Positions 26,554 through 33,904 of a stretch of 64,000 bases of DNA are shown one piece after another. The number at the start of each line of letters is the position of its first letter. The first letter of the stretch is position 1. Source of the DNA: a virus. The DNA is taken from IMG/VR virus record IMGVR_UViG_3300031463_000006, positions 1 through 64,000 of that record. One strand, given 5' to 3'. Position numbers and translations under genes: made by a program. Under the pieces are notes generated by a model. The model had not been told where the DNA came from and did not search any database. It saw only the letters and a list, made by a program, of their open reading frames with translations.

Positions 26554-27771
26554 CTATTGAGCTAATGCTATTGCGTCGGCGGCGCCTTCTCGCGTCAATG
26601 CACCGCCACCTCGTACTTTGCGCAATCGATCTATTGCTTGCTGCATCGTAAGATGTTCTGGACCAAGTCGCATCGCCATCGCAGCAATAATCGCAGAACG
26701 ATTCATACCGCGCAAACACGTTACAAACACGCGCTTCCCAAGTGCTCGTTGTTCGTTTACCCATCGTGCCGCATCGCGTGCGATAAGTGCATCGCGCAAA
26801 CTCACAGGATCGTCGTACATCGGAGCATGATACACTTCGACGCCAGGAAACTTCTCATCTGGCGCTTGATACTCAACTGCCGCAAGCACAATTGCATCAA
26901 AGTAACGACCGATCTCAACGCCCTTTGGCGGCGCAGATCCAACCCACAAGCCTTCGGCCACTTGCGCCGCGTCAAATGGCATCGGATGCGATTCGCGTTC
27001 TCGTTGCGGCAATCGTTGTCGGCGTGCAACACGAATCTGCGCTTGCGTTTCTTCAGGCGTCGGCCATGGCAATCCAACCGCCTGCACAACTTCGGGCGGT
27101 GCAACGGGTCGCGGCGCCGATATCCCGAGATCAAGCGCGTGTAGGTATTCGCTTGCAGCTCGCGCAAACTTCGCAATCGAATCGTAGTTCTCTTCGATTG
27201 CGCGTCGTTGTTCTGGCGACGTCGGCTTGTACACGGCATGCTGCCATTGCGCAAATGCGTCGGCATGCTTGGTTCGTAGCTGCACTTCCTTCGCCAACCC
27301 ATCGTCATCGATCACCGTGACGTGTCGCGCTCGATAACCAATCTCATTTGGCGCGTCGAACATATCGTCATCGTCAACAACGTCGAACTCGTCATGCAGT
27401 ACACGTGCGGCCGCATCCACATCATCGAGCGTATCAACAACAACCGATGCGCCCGTTACATCCTCAAGCTTTTCGGGTTCGTCGTACTTGTCAGCACGAC
27501 GCGGTAACTTCTCGAGCATCGAATGCAACGTCTTGAGTCGCACGCCAACTTTGGCATCAGGAAACAACTCGCGCAGTCGGCGCAGAAATGCCTCGGCCGA
27601 TTTCGCATGCTTGCGCTGCACTCGTTTGGCTTCATTTTCAAGCGTATCCGCATCGCCATCAAGCTCATCATCTTCGATTGCGCTGCGTACCTTGTTACGA
27701 GCAACATCAAGCTCACGGTCGGCAATCTCGTCGGCCAATACACCACGCGCCCAAGTCGTTAGCTTGCTCAT
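26554..27771 (-). CDS. RelA/SpoT-type nucleotidyltransferase fused to dual-specificity phosphatase
   Basis: 405 residues. Residues ~75-185 match a RelA/SpoT synthetase domain: VGVRLKTLHSMLEKL, LEDVTGASVVV, NEIGYRARH and KEVQLRT with a following Trp-Gln-His. Residues ~265-400 form a phosphatase domain with the CX5R loop C352-LRGMN-R358-S and a candidate general acid in MYDDP (about 320). The synthetase transfers pyrophosphate to a nucleotide or tRNA; the phosphatase would remove phosphates, so the two activities may oppose each other. The N-terminus MSKLTTWARGVLADEI resembles the WAR peptide of other proteins. It lies between the CHAP-like gene and MuF, suggesting capsid cargo (inference). Confidence 0.8.
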   Translation of the reverse strand: MSKLTTWARGVLADEIADRELDVARNKVRSAIEDDELDGDADTLENEAKRVQRKHAKSAEAFLRRLRELFPDAKVGVRLKTLHSMLEKLPRRADKYDEPEKLEDVTGASVVVDTLDDVDAAARVLHDEFDVVDDDDMFDAPNEIGYRARHVTVIDDDGLAKEVQLRTKHADAFAQWQHAVYKPTSPEQRRAIEENYDSIAKFARAASEYLHALDLGISAPRPVAPPEVVQAVGLPWPTPEETQAQIRVARRQRLPQRERESHPMPFDAAQVAEGLWVGSAPPKGVEIGRYFDAIVLAAVEYQAPDEKFPGVEVYHAPMYDDPVSLRDALIARDAARWVNEQRALGKRVFVTCLRGMNRSAIIAAMAMRLGPEHLTMQQAIDRLRKVRGGGALTREGAADAIALAQ

Positions 27772-28835
27772 GCGCTTTCCCTACCAAATCGGTTGAGCGG
27801 TACGGTCGTCATGGTCGAAAGGTCGCGCGGCGGAGGTGCGCCACGACGTCTTTCGCGTCGCCAGGCGGCTGCAACCTCGGCGTCGCTACGCCATCGAAGC
27901 TCATCAGGAATGGGCCATGCGATGCGATGCGGCACGACAACTTCGCGGTCATTCGGCCGATTCGGCGGGTGCTGGTAGTATCCGCCGGCCCATTGAAAAG
28001 CCTCGTCTGGACGTCGTATCTGTCCGTGCACCTGATAGCTATCCCAACTGGTTCTATCGTCGAACGTTGCGCTAAGGATCTTTACCACGTCGCCGAGTTC
28101 GTCGTCTGCCGCGCGGATGCTTTCCCATCCGCTTCGATTCAAAGCTCCCATCGTTTCCGTTCGCACGATGCGCTCGGCCCAATAGCGCGGCGCGCCTTGC
28201 AGAAACGGGCTTCGCTCAATCAATTCGGCACGCACGTCACCCCACGGCTTTCCGGTTGCGATGCCAACCTGAAGCACCTTCTCGAACTCGCCGATGGTTG
28301 CCATGCTGTACCTCGAAAGCACACCGCCCTCGCGCATAGGTTGCGGCGGCACGGCCTCGGTAACGTCTTCGTCGGGCGATTCCTGCGCCGCTTCGGCTTC
28401 CTTCTCGCGAGTCGCTAAGCGGCGTAGCACCGACGCTTCCGCACCCGACACCGCACGCGACAACATCGAGGCTTCCCGTAACCCAAGCGGGCGCGCGCGC
28501 GCGCCAAGTTCCTGATTGGCGCTTTGCAAGTAATCGTACATACCAAGCGCGCCAAGCTCGGCCGCTTTGCGTGCAGTCGTTGTTGTTGTGCGCCCAAGTC
28601 GTTGCGCAAGATCTCGCATTACTGCGCGAAGCTGCGTCAACGTAGCTTGCATTTGCGCAACGCTAGTTGGCGTTGCAGCTCCGGCGCGAACCGCAACGTC
28701 GAGCCGGTGCGCAAGATCTTGCGTCGCCCGCTGCAACAAGGCTTCGACTTCCTTGCGCCCAACACGATCTGCCAGCGCAAGCGCTTGTTCGCGATTCAGG
28801 CGAAGCACATCAGCCGCGCGGCCGAGCCGTGGCAT
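27768..28835 (-). CDS. MuF-like minor head protein
   Basis: 355 residues from MPRLGRAADVLRL at 28835 (longer frames to 28910 overlap the portal more). A helical N-terminal half (KEVEALLQRATQDLAHRLDV) is followed by the MuF core: ERIVRTETMGALNRSGWESI and then DDRTSWDSYQVHGQI with HPPNRPNDREVVVPHR, equivalent to the usual 'CxxLHG ... P..P.CRC' block but with the cysteines lost. Minor head proteins of this family bind the portal and enter the capsid. It overlaps the portal gene by 26 bases and the RelA/SpoT gene by 4. Confidence 0.85.
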   Translation of the reverse strand: MPRLGRAADVLRLNREQALALADRVGRKEVEALLQRATQDLAHRLDVAVRAGAATPTSVAQMQATLTQLRAVMRDLAQRLGRTTTTTARKAAELGALGMYDYLQSANQELGARARPLGLREASMLSRAVSGAEASVLRRLATREKEAEAAQESPDEDVTEAVPPQPMREGGVLSRYSMATIGEFEKVLQVGIATGKPWGDVRAELIERSPFLQGAPRYWAERIVRTETMGALNRSGWESIRAADDELGDVVKILSATFDDRTSWDSYQVHGQIRRPDEAFQWAGGYYQHPPNRPNDREVVVPHRIAWPIPDELRWRSDAEVAAAWRRERRRGAPPPRDLSTMTTVPLNRFGRESA

Positions 28836-30819
28836 CGCTCGCCTCCGTCTCGCGTGCTGCATTGCGGCGGCGTTCGTCTTCGATGGCAGCTTTCTCGCGT
28901 TCGACCGCAATGCGCTCGCTTGCCTTTGCCATCGACAAGAACTCGGCCACGGTCATGTCGCCATCGGCGCCCTCCAACGGCGGCAATCCCATTCGTTCGC
29001 GCAGCTCGTTCACGCGCATCATGCCGACTTGCTTGAGGTCTGCTCCGCGATCCAATACGCGGCTCCAGTTGCTGCGCGGCAATGCATCGGGCGGTAGCTC
29101 ATCTTGGCTGCTAACTCGGCCGCCCATGCCGCCCATGCCTTGCCCCGTGTCGCCAAACATTTGCGCTTGTGCGGCTTCCTTTTCCTTCTTCTCGCGTTGA
29201 ATGCGCTCCCAATCCGCCCGAGGATCGATGCGCACAATACGCGCAGCCAAATCGGCTCCGCTTTCCTGCGAAAGCAACGAGCCGCTCACAAGCTGCGTCA
29301 GCGTGGTTGCGGTCTGTTGCTGGTCCTGCGCCGTCGGCGTGAAGTAGTCACCCCAATCGAACACAAGCACATCGCTCTTCCCGGGACGTTGTTCCTCATA
29401 TTCGGTTCGTGTTTCGCCGGTAGGCTCGCCCGTTGTTTCGTCACGCTCTGGTACCTCAACGGCTCGCGGCGGCAAGTCCAGATAGAAGGAGCGCTCAACC
29501 TCGTTGCCTTGTTCGTCTTGCACGACGGTCACAAGCTCGAGCGCGCGCCGTGCGCTACGAATCATCTGTACTAGCAACTCGCGAATTCCACGCTCATATT
29601 GCTCGCGCAAGATGTCTGCTTTACCGAGCATCGGCGCATAGATAACCTTGAGCGCAACGCTGCTTGTTCCCGCGGCTCCGATCTGATTCGGGTCGGGAAC
29701 CACGCATTGTGCTACCTCGAGCGCACTTTCGCGCATCTTCGTGAAAAGCTGCGTGCCGACTTGTACGCTGGTTCCCTGAAGCTCCATGTAGTGAGCATCG
29801 CCTGTTTGCCCAACCAGCAATGCGTTATCCGAACCTTTGCTGACACCGGTACGCGCAACGATATCAGGATCTAGTTTTAGGATAAGCGTAGGATCAAGGT
29901 TCAACGTTGTGCCGCGCACAAGCGTCGAATGCAGAATGTCGAGCGCATCAAATGTCTCGTAAAGCCCTTCGTAATCTGTCGAACCGTCGATTTCTTCACT
30001 GTGTTCGCTTGGCAGATTTTGGATCCAAACAAAGTGTGTGAATCCATCGCCGTGCGAGTAAGTGTTTGCTTCGTCGACAACCCATTGCGGATCTAATGAC
30101 GGTGTGAACAATTGCTCATGGAACGCCACATCGGCAACGGGCGTCCAATCTCGTCTGAACCAGTACCAGTTTCGCACAAAGCGCTTCTTGTTTTCGTCCC
30201 ATTCATCACGCGGGAATTTGTAGATCTCCATGACGTGACGCGGAATCAACCGCTCACGATCTTCCCACTCGTGCACGTACAAGTGTTTCGCGTTGTGCGC
30301 TTGCACTACCGGACGTCCTTTCACGAACCGCCACGACAAGCCGACAGTGCCAACCATGCCACCGATCGTGCGAGCTCGAATCATCAACGTGCGAAGTCCA
30401 GCCGCATCAGCAAGTGCACGCACAAATTCTTCGGTCGTTTGATCTCCAGGGCATCCGATGCTCGGCCATCGCTGGTAACCAAACACAAGATTCGTAAACG
30501 AATCGACGATGACACGAGCGAGTCGGTATGGTGCACTTGGACGTCGCAAGCGTAGCGGCACATACCACGGCGAAGGCTCGCCGCTTAGGTTCGGCTGCCC
30601 GAGTAACGGGTTACCTGCTGGAATTGGACGGCCCTCGAAGTCAAACTGTTTCCAGTCGTGTTGCGTGCACGAGTAGTAACTCTGCTTTCGATCAAGCAGC
30701 TTGTAGCGCTCGGATTCGATGATGCTGCGAGCGCGAAACTGTGGGCCTAGTGTTGTTTGATCAAGGCCGAAGCTGGACGCCACGAACACGTCCTGGCCGA
30801 ATGCATAGGCTTGGCTCAT
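28810..30819 (-). CDS. Portal protein
   Basis: 669 residues. Patterns include SPWYVPLRLRRPSAPYRLAR, RTIGGMVGTVGLSWRFVKGR and KVIYAPMLGKADILREQYER with GIRELLVQMIRSARRALELV, typical of the clip, wing and stem of phage portals. The C-terminal ~100 residues are Glu/Lys/Ala-rich helices. Dodecamers form the DNA channel and bind the terminase during packaging. It is upstream of MuF, as usual. Confidence 0.85.
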   Translation of the reverse strand: MSQAYAFGQDVFVASSFGLDQTTLGPQFRARSIIESERYKLLDRKQSYYSCTQHDWKQFDFEGRPIPAGNPLLGQPNLSGEPSPWYVPLRLRRPSAPYRLARVIVDSFTNLVFGYQRWPSIGCPGDQTTEEFVRALADAAGLRTLMIRARTIGGMVGTVGLSWRFVKGRPVVQAHNAKHLYVHEWEDRERLIPRHVMEIYKFPRDEWDENKKRFVRNWYWFRRDWTPVADVAFHEQLFTPSLDPQWVVDEANTYSHGDGFTHFVWIQNLPSEHSEEIDGSTDYEGLYETFDALDILHSTLVRGTTLNLDPTLILKLDPDIVARTGVSKGSDNALLVGQTGDAHYMELQGTSVQVGTQLFTKMRESALEVAQCVVPDPNQIGAAGTSSVALKVIYAPMLGKADILREQYERGIRELLVQMIRSARRALELVTVVQDEQGNEVERSFYLDLPPRAVEVPERDETTGEPTGETRTEYEEQRPGKSDVLVFDWGDYFTPTAQDQQQTATTLTQLVSGSLLSQESGADLAARIVRIDPRADWERIQREKKEKEAAQAQMFGDTGQGMGGMGGRVSSQDELPPDALPRSNWSRVLDRGADLKQVGMMRVNELRERMGLPPLEGADGDMTVAEFLSMAKASERIAVEREKAAIEDERRRNAARETEASDATARPRG

Positions 30820-30828
30820 GCAACGAGT

Positions 30829-31074
30829 TTAGCGCGAACCGCGCGCAGATTGCATCCGCGCATGCACGCTGCCCGTCAAAGGCGGTTCCGGCTGCGATAA
30901 TGGCGGCGGCGATGGTGGTTGCCACATCATTGCTCGCGCTTGCGGCGTCAATGGTTCTTGGGGCGGCACGGCGTCGAACTCATCATTGCACGCGCCCGCG
31001 CCACCAAATCGCATTGCAAGCGCAAAGCATCGTTCGCCAAGACGCTCCAAGATGCTAGCGAGTAAACGTCGCAT
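30829..31074 (-). CDS. Small Pro-rich protein
   Basis: 81 residues; helical N-terminus (MRRLLASILERLGERCFALA) then a Pro-rich stretch (PPSPPPLSQPEPPLTG). Coupled to its neighbours at 1-base overlap. No family recognised. Confidence 0.45.
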   Translation of the reverse strand: MRRLLASILERLGERCFALAMRFGGAGACNDEFDAVPPQEPLTPQARAMMWQPPSPPPLSQPEPPLTGSVHARMQSARGSR

Positions 31075-31589
31075 TAGATTCCAATATGAATTCTACTAGG
31101 CGGCACAAATACGTCGCCAATTCGCACAACTTCGAGCAACGAACCCGGATAACCATAGTCCGTTTGAACAAAGAACTCCTTAGCACTTTCGGCTTGGAAA
31201 GTAAACCACGCGCCAGCTTCTAGTGCAAGCACAGCACTTGCGTGCAACGAATATCGCGCAGTTATCATGTTCGGCATGACTGGCATAACAAACATCCAAT
31301 CGCGAATAGTCGTCTGAAAACTAAACTGCGTTCCTCGTGTCAAGTGCAATCGCGCATTGAATGCAGCATTCGGACTTGGATCCGGATATCGCAACACAGC
31401 TGACATTGTTATAAGATACAATCCGGAATAATCGACGATTGTTCGATCCGGATTACTGCCGTTCGACACTTCGTACCTAACACCAAAATTTGGTACTTCG
31501 ATTGCCGCATCGGCATCGAAGGCGAGTACATTGTCGCCAGCCAGTGTGCGATCAATGCTCGGTGCAAACCGTCCATGTATACTTCTCAT
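31074..31589 (-). CDS. Beta-rich surface protein, possible C1q/TNF-like jelly roll
   Basis: 171 residues. YEVSNGSNPDRTIVDYSGLY, LITMSAVLRYPDPSPNAAF and a C-terminal GSLLEVVRIG block resemble C1q/TNF-like jelly rolls, in which 'G.Y.i...v.y' is conserved. Such folds are used for receptor-binding or capsid-surface trimers. It belongs to a group of three beta-rich proteins encoded between portal and terminase. The fold call is tentative. Confidence 0.45.
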   Translation of the reverse strand: MRSIHGRFAPSIDRTLAGDNVLAFDADAAIEVPNFGVRYEVSNGSNPDRTIVDYSGLYLITMSAVLRYPDPSPNAAFNARLHLTRGTQFSFQTTIRDWMFVMPVMPNMITARYSLHASAVLALEAGAWFTFQAESAKEFFVQTDYGYPGSLLEVVRIGDVFVPPSRIHIGI

Positions 31590-32440
31590 GGCCGCACCCC
31601 AAGATATCCGATTGCGAATACCTGAACCGCCTCGACTGGCGGCGGGTTTACCGGTGTAAATGGCGTCGCTTCAATACTCGCCATGCCGCGTACATATACT
31701 CGTGCGCGTTTCATTCCGATCGGCACTTCGAATTCGTGGTAATGCGGGATTTCGAACCCGGGTGCACTGCTTACCTGTCGTCGCACCATATACGAGTATC
31801 GTTCTACGGAACCCATCGGGTCATCGGTAGTGACCCAATCAATTACGGGATCGTTGCCCGCTATGATAGCGCCTTTCAACGTCCAGCCTTCAAGCACTGC
31901 GTTATCGCTCCAAAGAACCATGAAATCTGCGCCCCACAATGTTGATGTGCCTGTGGGCGATTCGATCCAAACTGCCAACCCCAACCGATTTACATTGTCT
32001 GGAATGTCAATGTAGTTTGCCGAAGTAAATTCAGCGATGCGATCTTGCTGTGGCTGCAATGCAGATTTGACATACGGTCGCAATGGCGTTGCGATATTGC
32101 GATTCTCAATCGGCAATCCGATTCTCGTATAATTCGACGTTGCCGTTACCGAAACTTGTGTCGCGTGCGTTAACCGAACATGCCCATCGACGACCGACGC
32201 AAGCCCTGGGAACACACCATTAATTCGGGCTGCAACTGCGGCAGCGGTTGTATCTCCAGCATGCATTGTAACGACAGTTGGCGCGCCACCGCCCGCTGCG
32301 ATTGTGACTGTTTCGCCACCAACAATCGATGCAAAGTCGGCGGCCCAACCATCAATGATTGCTTGTGCACCGGGGCCCCACTGAAACTGAACTGGACTTC
32401 CGACGCTATTACGCACATTCGGCGGATAGATTGTTCCCAT
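31586..32440 (-). CDS. Surface/fibre-like protein with IN-type domain
   Basis: 284 residues. Residues ~35-100 (SIVGGETVTIAAGG, then DTTAAAVAARINGVF) carry the same GGETxTI ... D-T ... ARIN pattern as two inserts in the tail sheath. The rest is beta-rich (NVNRLGLAVWIESPTGTSTL, MKRARVYVRGMASIEATPFT). It may decorate the head or form a fibre. ATGA overlap with the previous gene. Confidence 0.5.
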   Translation of the reverse strand: MGTIYPPNVRNSVGSPVQFQWGPGAQAIIDGWAADFASIVGGETVTIAAGGGAPTVVTMHAGDTTAAAVAARINGVFPGLASVVDGHVRLTHATQVSVTATSNYTRIGLPIENRNIATPLRPYVKSALQPQQDRIAEFTSANYIDIPDNVNRLGLAVWIESPTGTSTLWGADFMVLWSDNAVLEGWTLKGAIIAGNDPVIDWVTTDDPMGSVERYSYMVRRQVSSAPGFEIPHYHEFEVPIGMKRARVYVRGMASIEATPFTPVNPPPVEAVQVFAIGYLGVRP

Positions 32441-32450
32441 TGTATTCTCC

Positions 32451-33095
32451 TTATGACGAGAATTCGATTACAACACACAATCCTTCTGGCCCCGTTGCGC
32501 TTGCATCTTCTTTATCGCGCAAGATTACTTCGATTGTATCGTTCTGCACAAGTGAAGTGCTACCAGGTACAAATGTTGTCGAAGAAGCAATCGCATAATC
32601 ACCCATTGCCGACGTAACTTGTGGTTCGTTTGCCGGTGCCGGGAATATGTTGGCTCCGTTGACAAGCACAGCAACGCGCGTTGTGCCTGCCGAACCAGCC
32701 GTTCGGCGCAGCAACCAAACACGAGCAATGGTGCGCGCCGCGATAACAAGCATCGGGCCATCGAACGACCCGTCCAAAATCGCGCCCGAGTAATCGCCCT
32801 CGAGCCGGAACACGAATGCCTCAGCCGCCATGGAACTACCTCCAGACATCAACACCCATCGCCCCGGTGCCGCCGGTGCGACGTCGTTTGGCTTGATTAC
32901 CGTTGCCCCGTCGTCGGCCGCCGTGCTGAGCGCATCCCAGACAAAGAAGCCAGGTCCCAACCCAACCATGACGACCGCAAGCATGTTCGTCGCGAACCCG
33001 CTTGATGGCCCGAACGGCCGCAATGCCGTCGGTCCACCATTAACGGCAACGAGCGGTCGAACTGCAATGCCTGGGGCTGGGAAGAAGAACGGCAC
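32451..33095 (-). CDS. Fibre/appendage-like structural protein
   Basis: 214 residues. FFVWDALSTAADDGATVIKP followed by GRWVLMSG is a common block in phage fibres and appendages ('F.WD..S.A.DDG..VI.P ... GRW'). The C-terminal half is a beta sandwich (TTRVAVLVNGANIFPAPANE, NDTIEVILRDKEDASATG). Possible capsid or collar appendage, given its position between portal and terminase genes. Confidence 0.5.
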   Translation of the reverse strand: MPFFFPAPGIAVRPLVAVNGGPTALRPFGPSSGFATNMLAVVMVGLGPGFFVWDALSTAADDGATVIKPNDVAPAAPGRWVLMSGGSSMAAEAFVFRLEGDYSGAILDGSFDGPMLVIAARTIARVWLLRRTAGSAGTTRVAVLVNGANIFPAPANEPQVTSAMGDYAIASSTTFVPGSTSLVQNDTIEVILRDKEDASATGPEGLCVVIEFSS

Positions 33096-33119
33096 GGGAA
33101 CCTCCGCACATCGAATATA

Positions 33120-33350
33120 CTATGGTTGCTGCAACATAGCGAGTGCTTGCTCGAGCACGAACGCGAGCTTTGGCTCAAACTCGGTATTTTCTGGGAACGG
33201 AATGCCAGCGCTTCGCGCCGTCATATCAGTTGGCTTGCGACCATGCCACACAAGCACTCGTTGCATCGTCGGCATCGTCGTGTACTCAATGCACACCCGG
33301 AAATCAGGTGCGAGAGCAATGCATGCATCAAACAATTGCTTTGGCGTCAT
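33120..33350 (-). CDS. Small protein of unknown function
   Basis: 76 residues from the ATG at 33350, which overlaps the upstream stop by ATGA. Starts MTPKQLFDACIALAPDFRVC. The C-terminal helix is FEPKLAFVLEQALAMLQQP. No family recognised. Confidence 0.55.
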   Translation of the reverse strand: MTPKQLFDACIALAPDFRVCIEYTTMPTMQRVLVWHGRKPTDMTARSAGIPFPENTEFEPKLAFVLEQALAMLQQP

Positions 33351-33883
33351 CGACTTTGACTCATCGCGAACCATTGCACGCGAGCACCCATCAGCGTGCC
33401 ATACAGTTGCACCGCAAGAAACATATCCGCTGGGATATCAGCCCGGGCTCGGCCACCTACGAACCATCCGCCGCCAGCATCGGGCGGTCCAAGGTGCAGC
33501 ATACTCACGGGTGACGTTTCAGGCATGAGCCCCGTCGCATGCGCTCCTACTTGCGCCGTGTCGCTTGCGATGCGCAACGTTCCGCCCAACGAACCAAGCT
33601 CGGCATCAACAACGACGCGCGCTAACCAGTGAATGACGGGGTACTCGGGCGTGACGTGCAGCATGAGCGGGCAACCACGCGAGCTGCGCCGCGGATCAAA
33701 AACCCAACCGCGACCGTAAGCGCGCTTTGCCCAACCAGCGAATGCTCCCCGTTTCATCAACTCGGGAACCACGGGCAACGTTGCGACGCCACGTGCACGA
33801 GCAACCTCGGCTCGGTTGTCGATCAACACCTCGCCTTCGGGTTCAACACCCGCCGGATCGTGAACAACAACAACGTGAAACAT
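33347..33883 (-). CDS. Protein of unknown function upstream of the head appendage genes
   Basis: 178 residues. The N-terminus MFHVVVVHDPAGVEPEGEVL looks like a Rossmann or flavodoxin-type strand-turn; the C-terminal half is beta-rich. No catalytic motif is visible. It is encoded just downstream of the large terminase. Confidence 0.45.
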   Translation of the reverse strand: MFHVVVVHDPAGVEPEGEVLIDNRAEVARARGVATLPVVPELMKRGAFAGWAKRAYGRGWVFDPRRSSRGCPLMLHVTPEYPVIHWLARVVVDAELGSLGGTLRIASDTAQVGAHATGLMPETSPVSMLHLGPPDAGGGWFVGGRARADIPADMFLAVQLYGTLMGARVQWFAMSQSR

Positions 33884-33904
33884 ATCAGCACCTCTGCGCG
33901 CACA

